A stretch of DNA of 64,000 nt from Nocardia vaccinii NBRC 15922 (GCF_001613305.1 NZ_BDCC01000017.1:124001-188000); one strand, 5' to 3'. Counted from the first letter of the stretch, positions 26,253 through 34,572 are shown. Made by a program: numbers and translations. The notes: generated from the letters alone by a model not told the origin.

Positions 26253-27740
26253 TCACCCCGCCAATGCTTTCGGAATGGTCGCGTGCTCCGGCAGAATCAC
26301 CCCGCACCCGAGCGAGGCCGCGAAGGCCGCCGCCTGATAGCGGTAGGACCGCCGGATCTTCAAGCGCGCCTGTGTGGACAGATCACGCGTGATGGCTTCG
26401 ATACGCGGCAGATCGCCGCGCAGCGGCTCCGTGATCGTCACCAACGCACCGAACCGGGTCACACCGTGCCCGCGCGCCTGTTCCTCGCGGGCCTGCTGCG
26501 TCGCGCCCACCCGCAGGGTGGCCGCCGCCGAGACGACTCCGCGCTCGCTCTGCTGTGCCACCAGCGCGTTCTTGTAGTCGTCGTCGACGATCTCGGCGGC
26601 GTCGGCCGCCGAGTGCGGACGGTACACGATGGCGACGCGTTTGCGCGGTACCTCGGGATTGGGTGCGAGCAGGCGTTGCAGCACCCGCTCGTCCACCGCG
26701 CCCTCCGGAGCGGTGTCCATCTCCCAGGTCACCGAGCGACCGCCGTCGTGCAGGAAGTGGTCCCAGCGTTCCTCGTGCGAGACCGGACCGGCATCGGCCC
26801 AGTCCAGTCCGTGGCCGCCGGGTTCGCCGACGGCGACCTCGAGATCGGCCTGCGCGGCCGGATCGTAACTGCGCCGGATGAACGCGATCACCTCGTCCGC
26901 GGACATCGGCTGGGCGCGCACACCCGCCTCAGCCAGCGCCGCACAGATCCCCGGCAGCCGACGGCCGATCTCCACCGCCTCCTCCGCGGGGTTCTTGCGG
27001 CGCTCGGCGGTGGTGGCCTTGAACGTGATCGCCACGCGCGGCAGCAATTGCACACGCTCCTGGGGCAATTCGGTGGCCAGCTCGTACATCACCTGCTGCG
27101 CCAGATCCGGCGCCTGCGGATGGGTGATCGTGGACACCTCGGTCAGCAACCGGTTACCGGTCTCCGGGACGGTATCGATGACCGGCACCACCGCGATGAT
27201 GTCGGACGTCTGACCCAGCGAGGCCAGGAAGGTGCCCCAGGCCGCGACCCAGCGATCGATCACCGGCTGATCCACCGCCTCGTGACCCTGCGGCCAGGCC
27301 CGCAGCACGACGGTGTACTGGCCGAACTGCGGCAGATGGATCATGCCGAAGCTGTAGCCGCCGGCATCGATCCCCTCGTACAACTTGGACGGCGCCATCA
27401 GCCCCGGCAGCCGGGCGACCCCGCCGGGGATCCGGGAGAACCGGCCGCCCCGGTAGACGTGCTCGCCCCGATTGCGACCGCGAATCCAATGGAACATCAT
27501 CAATCCCGTCTCGTAGCCGGAGCGGCCCCCCGACCGCCACACCAGTGGAACCATCACCACGACGCCGATCCCGGCGACGAAGAACGCCGGTTTCGGTCCG
27601 GCCACCAACGCTGTCAGCAGCGCACTGATAACCACGACGAAGCCGAGCACCGTCTCGCCCCAGCGCAGGCCGAAAAGACCTGCGCTGCGTGGCTTCTGCC
27701 AGAGCCCGTACGAGCGCCGCTCATAGGTTTCGGTCGTCAT
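26253..27740 (-). CDS. SCO6880-family secretion-cluster membrane protein
   Basis: 495 residues, matching the SCO6880 family of actinobacterial type IV secretion-like loci (MTTETYERRSYGLWQKPRSAG start). Two membrane helices at about 28-67 are followed by a large cytoplasmic domain resembling the N-terminal, non-ATPase part of VirB4 (GYSFGMIHLPQFGQYTVVLRAWPQG; YRYQAAAFAASLGCGVILPEH). It probably forms a split VirB3/VirB4-like subunit with the following ATPase. No Walker motif is present. The start overlaps the upstream stop by four bases (ATGA). Confidence 0.85.
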   Translation of the reverse strand: MTTETYERRSYGLWQKPRSAGLFGLRWGETVLGFVVVISALLTALVAGPKPAFFVAGIGVVVMVPLVWRSGGRSGYETGLMMFHWIRGRNRGEHVYRGGRFSRIPGGVARLPGLMAPSKLYEGIDAGGYSFGMIHLPQFGQYTVVLRAWPQGHEAVDQPVIDRWVAAWGTFLASLGQTSDIIAVVPVIDTVPETGNRLLTEVSTITHPQAPDLAQQVMYELATELPQERVQLLPRVAITFKATTAERRKNPAEEAVEIGRRLPGICAALAEAGVRAQPMSADEVIAFIRRSYDPAAQADLEVAVGEPGGHGLDWADAGPVSHEERWDHFLHDGGRSVTWEMDTAPEGAVDERVLQRLLAPNPEVPRKRVAIVYRPHSAADAAEIVDDDYKNALVAQQSERGVVSAAATLRVGATQQAREEQARGHGVTRFGALVTITEPLRGDLPRIEAITRDLSTQARLKIRRSYRYQAAAFAASLGCGVILPEHATIPKALAG

Positions 27741-29254
27741 CGTGGAATGGTGCTCCTGCCGAGGTCGGGTGAACGGTTGCCCCAGCCGTCACCGGCGATG
27801 TCACCCATCGCCGATTCACCGCGGTTGAGGCTGGCCGCGGCCGCGCGGGCATTGGCGATCCGGTTCATCGCACGGGCGGGCCCGGACGGCGTGGTCCCGG
27901 CTCCGCTGGCCGTCGGCGGACTCGCCGCGGCAGCCGCGCCGTTACCGCCGCCACCACCGCGCGGCGGGGGCACCGGACGGTTACCGCCGCCGCGACCACC
28001 GGCGCCTCCCGGCGGACGCGGCCCACGACCGCCGACATATCCGGGCGCGCCCGAGGCGGCGGTACCGCGCATGGCGACGGCCTTGGTGCCGACCGCGCCC
28101 AGGGCCATCGCACCCAGCACCACGCCGCCGGTGGCGGCCAGGCCCGAACCACCGTTGCCGACCATGCCGACCGCCGGAGCGACCAGGCGCATCAGCACCG
28201 GCAGGACGAAGGCGACGCTGCCGAGCAGCACGATCGCGACCAGCATCCGCTGTGCCTGATCCGCATCGGGAAGTCCTGCGGTGGAGGTGGTTTCGTCGGT
28301 GTTCCCGGCGGCCAGGAAGGCGATCATGTAGACAATCGCCGCCACCGGTTTCCACAGCATGAACGCGATGATCCAGCTCAGCAGCTTGGAGTAGGACTGT
28401 TTACCGATACTCGTGCCCGATGCTGCGGCGGCCAGCGGCAGCACACCCGCGGCGACGACCAGCATGCCCTGACGCACGATCGCGAGGACGATCTGCGCCA
28501 GCGCGCCGAGCAGACCCACGATCGCGATGATCAGCACCAGGCCCGGCGAGAATGCTTGCAGCTTACTGGTTTTCACCATCAACTCGGCGATGTTCTTCGC
28601 CTGGCCGTTGGTGGCATCCTGAATCACCCATGCGGAGAAGCGATCCGAGGCCTGCGTGCCCGCCACGATCACCGCGCCCAGCATCCAGGAGCTGAACACC
28701 ACCCGGGCGAACATCCGGAACGATTCGGCCGCTTCGGATATCAACGCACCACGTCTGGCCTCGGCGAGTCTGACCCCGGACAGGATGATCGAGACGATCA
28801 GCAGCAGGATCTGCGCCTGATAGGTGTAATCGTTGATCTTCTGGAACAGCTGGCCGCCGTTGCTGAGCCGCTCGTTGGGCACCTTCATCCAGAAGGTGAG
28901 CGCCATGATCAGCGCTTGGCCCAGGCCGCTCATCAGCGAGTCGACCACCTTGCCGAAGGTGGAATCCCAAGCCTTGTCGCGCACGGCGGTGGACGCGTCG
29001 CCGGGATGGGTCGCGGCGTTGGCGCCCTTACAGGCCGCCGAGGCGGCATCACCCAGCGAGACTCCGGGAAGCCCCATGTTGTCCAGGTCGTCGTGAATCT
29101 GGTTGCAGGTCTGATCGAATCCGTAGGTCTGCCCGTATGCCACGGTGGGCGTGGCGATCACGACAGTGAAGACGACCGCGAGAATCGTGATCAAACGCCT
29201 GATCAAATGGCTCACCTTTCCATCCCATCCCCTGCTCGCCGCTGTGCTCACCAT
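27737..29254 (-). CDS. VirB6/TrbL-like polytopic channel protein
   Basis: About 505 residues. A signal-like segment (LIRRLITILAVVFTVVIATPTVAYG) is followed by a small exported part with two Cys, then at least six membrane helices (about 130-350), and a Gly/Pro/Ala/Arg-rich disordered tail from about 385. This is the architecture of the VirB6/TrbL inner-membrane channel in Gram-positive systems. The ATG at 29254 overlaps the upstream stop and has GGGTGG six bases before it; a GTG at 29215 giving a shorter signal peptide is the alternative. Coupled to the SCO6880-type gene. Confidence 0.8.
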   Translation of the reverse strand: MVSTAASRGWDGKVSHLIRRLITILAVVFTVVIATPTVAYGQTYGFDQTCNQIHDDLDNMGLPGVSLGDAASAACKGANAATHPGDASTAVRDKAWDSTFGKVVDSLMSGLGQALIMALTFWMKVPNERLSNGGQLFQKINDYTYQAQILLLIVSIILSGVRLAEARRGALISEAAESFRMFARVVFSSWMLGAVIVAGTQASDRFSAWVIQDATNGQAKNIAELMVKTSKLQAFSPGLVLIIAIVGLLGALAQIVLAIVRQGMLVVAAGVLPLAAAASGTSIGKQSYSKLLSWIIAFMLWKPVAAIVYMIAFLAAGNTDETTSTAGLPDADQAQRMLVAIVLLGSVAFVLPVLMRLVAPAVGMVGNGGSGLAATGGVVLGAMALGAVGTKAVAMRGTAASGAPGYVGGRGPRPPGGAGGRGGGNRPVPPPRGGGGGNGAAAAASPPTASGAGTTPSGPARAMNRIANARAAAASLNRGESAMGDIAGDGWGNRSPDLGRSTIPR

Positions 29255-30081
29255 TTCGTCCACCCATCCAGCGAGTCCACGTACTCCGTCTGCGACCCCG
29301 AGGCATCGGTCGGCTTCAGCCGCCAATCCCCGTTGTCCCACACCATGACCAGGCGGACCGCCGCCCACAGTTGTTTGCCGTCGTTGACCGGGCCGCGTGC
29401 GGCCAGCCGCACGATGGCCATGTCATCGGCATAGTTCTCGATCTGAAACGCGTCCGGCGCCACCAGATATCGCGTCACCTGCTCGGGCTGCTGCTGCGGC
29501 AGCCGTCCAGCCGAACGCGCCTTGTCGTAGGCGGCGAGCTGCTGGGCGCTGGCCTTGACCTGGTGCACGTACAGATCCCGGTCGGCCGGACGTGCGTTGA
29601 GCCGGTAAGTGATCTGCGCCGCCGCCAGCACCGCGCCCTGTGGAGTGTGTGAATACCCCGTGGCCAGGCCGTCCGCGATCCGGGTCGGACCGTCGCTGCT
29701 GGAGAACGGCACCGAGGCGCCGAACACCCGCTGCCAGCCGTATGGTGCGGTGATACCGGTCGGGGCGGCAGTCAGCCAGTCCTGGTCGCTCGGCTTGTGT
29801 TCCTTGCCCGGATCCTGCGGAAGTACTTGTCCGGCAGGGTTGTTCGGTACATCCACCCGGCGGCCGAACACGTCCACCGCGGGCGCGGCGAAACCGGTCG
29901 CGTCCGAGCCCGCCGCCGGGGACGGCGCCCCCGGAGCCGCGGCCTGACCGCCACCACTGTGCGAACCACCGTGATTGACGTACATGAACACCCCGACGAC
30001 CACGATCAGCGCCAGCACCGCCGCGGAGGCGATGCCGCCGAAGGAGATTCCGCGGTCCGAGTCCGCATCCTTGTCCTTCAT
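29248..30081 (-). CDS. Single-span membrane protein, VirB8/TcpC-like candidate
   Basis: 277 residues: short charged cytoplasmic start (MKDKDADSDRG), one membrane helix (about 17-36, SAAVLALIVVVGVFMYVNH), then an exported domain. The end LWAAVRLVMVWDNGDWRLKPT looks like the closing strands of an NTF2-like domain, as in VirB8/TcpC scaffold proteins. ATG at 30081 overlaps the upstream stop by four bases (ATGA). The frame is open far upstream, but that part is shadow of the pilin-like gene. Family assignment is inferred from architecture and context. Confidence 0.75.
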   Translation of the reverse strand: MKDKDADSDRGISFGGIASAAVLALIVVVGVFMYVNHGGSHSGGGQAAAPGAPSPAAGSDATGFAAPAVDVFGRRVDVPNNPAGQVLPQDPGKEHKPSDQDWLTAAPTGITAPYGWQRVFGASVPFSSSDGPTRIADGLATGYSHTPQGAVLAAAQITYRLNARPADRDLYVHQVKASAQQLAAYDKARSAGRLPQQQPEQVTRYLVAPDAFQIENYADDMAIVRLAARGPVNDGKQLWAAVRLVMVWDNGDWRLKPTDASGSQTEYVDSLDGWTKW

Positions 30082-30323
30082 GTCGGCAGGAAGGTCAGGG
30101 CGATCGCGCTTGCGGATGAGGCCACGATCGCGCCGACCAGGCTCATCACGATGCCGTGCGACGCGTCGTTGATCGCCATGTCGTCGCGCATCGCCGACCA
30201 CAGACGCCCGGCCGAGATGATCAGCCAGGCAAGGCAGAACAACAGCACCACCCAGAGCAGCCAATCGATCAGCTGCATCAACGGCGCGACGACGTCGGCC
30301 GGCATCTGTTTGTAGGCAAGCAC
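30078..30323 (-). CDS. Second VirB2-like two-helix membrane protein
   Basis: 81 residues, easily missed because its frame stays open to 30689. The GTG at 30323 has AGGCGAGG seven bases upstream and lies 14 bases after the preceding stop. Two membrane helices (about 20-38, LIDWLLWVVLLFCLAWLIIS, and 57-77) with a short polar loop give a VirB2/TrbC-like hairpin. No signal peptide. Coupled to the VirB8-like gene by an ATGA overlap. Probably an inner-membrane or pilus subunit. Confidence 0.7.
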   Translation of the reverse strand: MLAYKQMPADVVAPLMQLIDWLLWVVLLFCLAWLIISAGRLWSAMRDDMAINDASHGIVMSLVGAIVASSASAIALTFLPT

Positions 30324-30337
30324 TCCGCGCCTCGCCT

Positions 30338-30634
30338 CTATGATCCGATGGCGGCGTTCATGATGGTCCCGGCGCTGGTGGCGATGATTCCGCCGATCAT
30401 GGCGCCGGCCACCATCTTCGGCGACTCGAGGCCCCCGCCGGTCCACTTCTCCCAAGCGAAGCGGCCACCCGCGTAGGTGATGCCCAGGATGCCCGACAGC
30501 AGCACGAACCAAGTGAAGTAACGGACCAATTTGAGCAATTTGTCGGAGGCGGGCGGCGCCTCCGGGGTCGGGTTTCCGACCTGGGCGAGAACAACGCTGT
30601 ACGTCTCGTGTACAGCGAGCAGGATGGTACTCAT
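30338..30634 (-). CDS. VirB2/TrbC-like pilin candidate
   Basis: 98 residues. An N-terminal stretch (MSTILLAVHETYSVVLAQVG), then two membrane helices (about 36-57, VRYFTWFVLLSGILGITYAGG, and 72-95) separated by a Gly/Lys/Trp loop (EKWTGGG). This fits conjugative pilin-like VirB2/TrbC proteins. The ATG at 30634 has AAGGA seven bases upstream. A 106-base gap with palindromes lies before it, so this gene may start its own transcript for the membrane subunits. Confidence 0.75.
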   Translation of the reverse strand: MSTILLAVHETYSVVLAQVGNPTPEAPPASDKLLKLVRYFTWFVLLSGILGITYAGGRFAWEKWTGGGLESPKMVAGAMIGGIIATSAGTIMNAAIGS

Positions 30635-30689
30635 CGAGCGTCCTTCTCAATAGGTGAACCGAAAACAAAGCCGTGTACCGGGAGTACAC
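30595..30689 (-). promoter_or_regulatory. Two related palindromes around the start of the pilin-like gene
   Basis: GTGTAC-N5-GTACAC (30673-30689) lies about 40 bases upstream of the ATG at 30634; CGCTGTAC-N7-GTACAGCG (30595-30617) lies inside the first codons. Both share TGTAC...GTACA half-sites. They could be paired operators for a dimeric repressor controlling the membrane subunits. Confidence 0.4.
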
Positions 30690-30740
30690 CGTCAGTTACG
30701 CCATGTCGCCGCCCGCCCAGCGGCGGCCGAGAGTGCACGG

Positions 30741-31415
30741 TCATCGCCTGCCCTCTTCCTCGAAATGTGAAGCGGTGCTTACCTTTTCACGAATCAGAGC
30801 CACTATACCCGTACCGATCTGGTCTACGTCGTGCGGAACTTCGTGCAGCGGATCGAGTTTGCGTTTGCTCTGCTGCGGCGGCGGATCGCTGGGCGACCAG
30901 ACCGGCAGTTGCTCGGGTTCGACCAGCGTCCACTCCTCGTACCACGGGACCTGCCAGACCGGTCCGGCCAGCGAGCCCACCACATCTCGGTAGCGGCGGA
31001 TCTCCGCCGGGATACGGCCGGGCCGCGCGGCCACCGTGATCAGTCCGAGGACCTCACACGATCCGGCCAGGCCCGCATGGTGCTGACGGAGCAGATCGTG
31101 CGCCCGGGTCAGGCCCGAAATCGTCTCGCGCGCAACAAGAACCACGAAAGGAGATTCGCGCTCGAAGACACCCGGCCACCGGCGATGGGAGTCCGCCGCG
31201 GGTGCGAGCACATGCGCGAGAGTGCTGGCGCCGGCGCCGCCGTGCACACCTAGCAACCACACCAGCGGCGCGCGTCCGGCGCCGGGCACGGGCCGGTCCC
31301 AGATGGGCGCGCGACGATTCTCCGGCGGTGCGACGACGCCCGCCGCCCCCGTCGGCCGGTCGGCCTGCTCGGGGGTTTCCGATGGTTTGCGACTTTCCTT
31401 CATGGCCGCGGTCAT
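30741..31415 (-). CDS. DUF6668-like P-loop protein without the Walker lysine
   Basis: 224 residues. After a Pro-rich start comes LVWLLGVHGGAGASTLAHVL, shaped like a ParA/MinD P-loop but with Ala63 where GKST/GKT has lysine. The remainder (ESPFVVLVARETISGLTRAHDLLRQH ... GLITVAARPGRIPAEIRRY) follows the fold of those ATPases. It resembles the DUF6668 family found next to SCO6880-type genes. ATP use is doubtful without the lysine. ATGA overlap with the ParA-like gene; the longer upstream frame is shadow. Confidence 0.72.
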   Translation of the reverse strand: MTAAMKESRKPSETPEQADRPTGAAGVVAPPENRRAPIWDRPVPGAGRAPLVWLLGVHGGAGASTLAHVLAPAADSHRRWPGVFERESPFVVLVARETISGLTRAHDLLRQHHAGLAGSCEVLGLITVAARPGRIPAEIRRYRDVVGSLAGPVWQVPWYEEWTLVEPEQLPVWSPSDPPPQQSKRKLDPLHEVPHDVDQIGTGIVALIREKVSTASHFEEEGRR

Positions 31416-32287
31416 GATGCCACCCCGGCCAGCAGGGTGCGATACGCCCTGCGTGTCTCGGCGGTAAGTGCGTTGTGTCGCACCAGTTCTCCACGCGCCA
31501 GATGCTGATCGTAGGGAATCTCGCGGATATCCCGGACCCATCCGTTGAGATGTTCGCGCAGATGTTTCGCCACCGGGGCGCTGTCGCCGGGCAGTTGATG
31601 GGACACCACGATCGTGGTGTCCCCGACGATCCCGCCGCCCTGCCCCTCGGTCTGCCCGCCGAACTCGTCGTCCAGCCATTCCAGGGTCACCCGCAGCCGG
31701 TTGGCCGCGTCGGCGCGCGCCGGAATCGCCAGTACCAGCGCGATATCGGCATCCTCGAGCAGAGGCCGCAGGTGCCGCGCGGCGATCGGGCTGCCGCCGT
31801 CGTAGACCGGAGTGTGACCGGCGTCGGCGAGCGCCCGCGCGACGGTCAGGTAGGTCGCGCGGCGACGCAACGGCGCGGCATCGCGCCAGAGCAGGCCGAT
31901 GCCCGAACTCGCTTGGGACAGGCACTCCTTCAGCGGTGCGGGCTCGTCGTCGCCGCGGCCGTACAGCCAGGATTGCAGGCTGATCGGGCTCAGATGTTCG
32001 TCCGCGCCGCGCAGGGCCAGATCGCTGCCCGAGGCCGTCGCGTCCACCGCGACCGTCGCCAGGCCGCCGGCCCCGAGTTCCGCGGCCAGCCCCAAGGCCG
32101 TCGTCGTGGTACCCGCTCCGCCGCAGCCGCCGACCACCAGAATCGGCCGCGGCAGTAGATCACCCGCGCCGTCCTCGCGCCTGCTCCGACGTAACCGCAC
32201 CACCGGAGCCCTGTCGCGCGTGCGCGAACCCGCCGGGTCGCCCGCCTCGGGCGTCTCGTCGAGCCACTGGCTCCAGTCCTGTCCCAT
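31412..32287 (-). CDS. ParA/MinD-like protein with altered P-loop
   Basis: 291 residues, SIMIBI-type fold: ILVVGGCGGAGTTTTALGLAAEL (about 49-71), then VAVDATASGSDLALRG and ADIALVLAIPARADAANRL. The P-loop reads GGAGTT at 56-61, with Thr60 in place of the signature lysine. Related Ssd/TadZ-type proteins act in positioning secretion or septum machinery at the pole or membrane. Followed directly by the DUF6668-like gene, so the two probably work as a pair. GGAG lies ten bases before the ATG. Confidence 0.75.
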   Translation of the reverse strand: MGQDWSQWLDETPEAGDPAGSRTRDRAPVVRLRRSRREDGAGDLLPRPILVVGGCGGAGTTTTALGLAAELGAGGLATVAVDATASGSDLALRGADEHLSPISLQSWLYGRGDDEPAPLKECLSQASSGIGLLWRDAAPLRRRATYLTVARALADAGHTPVYDGGSPIAARHLRPLLEDADIALVLAIPARADAANRLRVTLEWLDDEFGGQTEGQGGGIVGDTTIVVSHQLPGDSAPVAKHLREHLNGWVRDIREIPYDQHLARGELVRHNALTAETRRAYRTLLAGVAS

Positions 32288-32303
32288 CGTCTCAGCTCTC
32301 CTC

Positions 32304-33503
32304 TTAACCGGCCGTGATACCCGTGATCAGGGTGCGGCCGCCGACTACCTCGGTGGTCACCGTCTGCCGGTCGTAGGTCGCGGGCGCGCCGCCGGGCCGT
32401 TGTTCGGTGACCTCCACCGAATACCTGGAATCCCCGGACGGCGCCACCCGCACGCAGTACGCGGTCCCCGCGGGGACCGAGTCGATGCCGCGCTGGATCA
32501 CCTCTGCCGGAGGCAGACTCGCCTCGGGTGCGACGACCTCGCGGGCGCGTTCGGCGGAACGGTCGACGTAGTAGGCGTGCTGGAACCACATGATCGCGTC
32601 GGGCCCGGAACCGGTGCCGCCCGGCTCCGCCCCGCGCACCACCGCACCGATGTGCTCGGTCGGACAGGTCAGGGCCGTGCCGGTGGTCGCGCCGGTGAGC
32701 CGAATCTCCGAAATAACCGGATGCGCGGAATGCGCGGCGCCGCTACGAGTCTGAAGCAAATACACAGCGAACATCGCCGCGGCGGCCAGCAGGAGAACCG
32801 CGACCCCCAGGACGATCGCGACGCGCAGACCGCCGGCCCCGGTCTGCCGGCGCAGGCTGCGCGGCGCGGTCGCCGCACCGGGACCACCCCGGGGCAGACC
32901 GCCGCGGCGGCGCGGAATCCAGCTCCGGCGCGCCGCTTTCTTCCGGCCGCCGCCGGTCGATTCGGGCCAGTCGTCGAGCCAGTCGGCCGAATTGCCCGGC
33001 CAGTCATCCTCGTCCAGCGGCCCGGGGTGACGCGAGGAGGATTGCGCCGCACGGGAATCCCCGCTCTCCCGCTCGGATTCCCCGATGCCGGATTCGTCCC
33101 GAGAACGCCGCTCACGCGCTCGGATCGTCTCGTCCGCGGCATTGTGGCCGGGATGGGACCGCCGAGGGCGGCGGGCCGGTGCGCGCGCCTGTTCGTCCCA
33201 CGGAAACTGGACCAGCTCGGCGTCGCCCACGGGGTAGTCGTCGTCCGGGCCGGGGGCGTGATCGCCCGCGACCCAATCCGACCAGCCGCCGACGAATTCG
33301 GCGCGACGCGTGCCGGTCTCCCCGGCGAACGGGAGGTCGAACGGTTCGGGCTCGGTCTCCCGGATGTAGTGCGGGTACTGCCCCGCACCCCCTTCGCTCA
33401 GCGCCTGCTCGAGCCCGGGATCGGCGGCCTCGCGCGATGCCGCGGCACCCTGCGGCTCGAGGGCCGGGAACCAGTGCTGCACATCTTTGTACGAGTTCAA
33501 CAT
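32304..33503 (-). CDS. Single-span membrane protein with long acidic cytoplasmic tail
   Basis: 399 residues, no named family. Residues 1-220 are charged and disordered, with repeated WLDDWPE/DEDDW-type acidic-aromatic patches and a basic segment (RKKAARRSWIPRRRGG) before one membrane helix (about 227-248, VAIVLGVAVLLLAAAAMFAVYLL). The C-terminal 150 residues lie outside and have two Cys and a pattern of short strands. The start is uncertain: GGGGGA directly abuts the ATG at 33503. First confidently called gene of the operon; ends 16 bases before the ParA-like gene. Confidence 0.7.
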   Translation of the reverse strand: MLNSYKDVQHWFPALEPQGAAASREAADPGLEQALSEGGAGQYPHYIRETEPEPFDLPFAGETGTRRAEFVGGWSDWVAGDHAPGPDDDYPVGDAELVQFPWDEQARAPARRPRRSHPGHNAADETIRARERRSRDESGIGESERESGDSRAAQSSSRHPGPLDEDDWPGNSADWLDDWPESTGGGRKKAARRSWIPRRRGGLPRGGPGAATAPRSLRRQTGAGGLRVAIVLGVAVLLLAAAAMFAVYLLQTRSGAAHSAHPVISEIRLTGATTGTALTCPTEHIGAVVRGAEPGGTGSGPDAIMWFQHAYYVDRSAERAREVVAPEASLPPAEVIQRGIDSVPAGTAYCVRVAPSGDSRYSVEVTEQRPGGAPATYDRQTVTTEVVGGRTLITGITAG

Positions 33504-33560
33504 TCCCCCGTCCCCGCAGAGCCAGGCACCTCGTGCGTCATCGTCGGACCCTCTCGGCGA

Positions 33561-33983
33561 TCAGTTCGTGGTGAACGGGTACGGAAATTCTCCCGTACCC
33601 GACGAATTCGGCGAACTCGACGCGCCGGATGCGACGGCCGAGATTCCGCCTACCAGGCTTTTCACATTCTCACACCGACCCCGGGCACTGCGACTTCCGC
33701 TGGTCGCGACGGTGCAGCGGAATGCGGCTTCGCCTGACGGCCAGGCGCGATGGCGTAGCTCACGCCGGAACACACGAAAGTGAAACGATGTCGACCCAGC
33801 TTCCGCGCCAGCGGCGCCACATCGATCCGGTCGAATGCCCGAGGCGGCCAACGCCGCAGCGATACCGTTGCCGAAGGGGTGCGGGAGGACTGCCACGAGC
33901 TGTGGATACGCGGCGGCTCGCGGGGCCTTCGCCGAGGCGTCACCCGTGACCAGCCCGTTCCAGGTTGTCCGCGCGGTCAGCAT
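33561..33983 (-). CDS. Doubtful ORF upstream of the secretion operon
   Basis: 140 codons, no recognised family, no membrane segment. In favour: GGGGG lies seven bases before the ATG at 33983, most codons end in G or C, and it lies 57 bases before the next gene on the same strand. Against: the second half (RRELRHRAWPSGEAAFRC ...) is low-quality sequence, and a perfect hairpin overlaps its end. It may be non-coding leader. Confidence 0.25.
   Translation of the reverse strand: MLTARTTWNGLVTGDASAKAPRAAAYPQLVAVLPHPFGNGIAAALAASGIRPDRCGAAGAEAGSTSFHFRVFRRELRHRAWPSGEAAFRCTVATSGSRSARGRCENVKSLVGGISAVASGASSSPNSSGTGEFPYPFTTN
33577..33600 (-). promoter_or_regulatory. 8-bp perfect inverted repeat upstream of the secretion operon
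   Basis: GGGTACGG (33577-33584) and CCGTACCC (33593-33600) flank an eight-base loop, 74 bases upstream of the ATG at 33503. Either an operator for the operon or a terminator of the doubtful ORF. It has a GTAC core like the palindromes near 30.6 kb. Confidence 0.4.
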
Positions 33984-34572
33984 CGTCCGACCCCCTTAAC
34001 CAGCTGTGTGCAAGGCGTTCGGAGGGCCGAGAGCCGCGGCGAGCGAGACATTCGGTGATCAGTTCGAGTTGCCGCCGTTGCCGTGTGAGCCCCGAAACGC
34101 AATAGACCGTAACAGAATCCGGCGAACTCCGCAGTGCATCCCTCGAGATGCGACCCCGGGACGGGAAGGATCCGCGCCCGGACTCGGCCACACCGGAAGA
34201 ATTTTCGCGGATCGCCGCGCGAGATCAGACCATCGGCAACAGTACAGCAATCAAACTCGAGCGCGAAGGAGAAGATCTCGCGTGAACGATGCCGTGCCAC
34301 AACCGAATTGAACGCCATGGAATTGCCGCGATTCGAACATTTCAGCCGAAGAGCTCGAATTGCCGCGTAGATGCACATAATTCGCATTCGCCGCGGTTTC
34401 GCTGATCATGATCCCGGCGTCCGGATCGACGAGTACTCGCAAGATCGCACCCGGTCCGCCCGCAAACCTGGACAGCAGACCAACAAAGTCGCCGGCTCGC
34501 GCCACCCTCGCCGATCGCGCCCGCCGGGGGGCCTCGAGCGAGTTCCCAGGTCGGTCCGGGCAGACTGTCCGA
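33984..34572. other. 589-base region without a convincing gene, lower GC than its surroundings
   Basis: Open frames here read as low-complexity or carry many rare codons. The stretch 34200-34400 is visibly richer in A/T than neighbouring genes. An imperfect dyad CGCGA/TCGCG is near 34262-34283. It separates the secretion operon from the DMT transporter and presumably holds divergent promoters; an origin of transfer could lie here, but no specific nick-site pattern was recognised. Confidence 0.4.

Noticed and set aside
33977..34387. 136-codon minus-strand frame upstream of the secretion operon
   Set aside because: Poor composition (many Cys and Arg, no fold pattern), unusual codons, overlaps the AT-richer stretch; no ribosome site or family resemblance.
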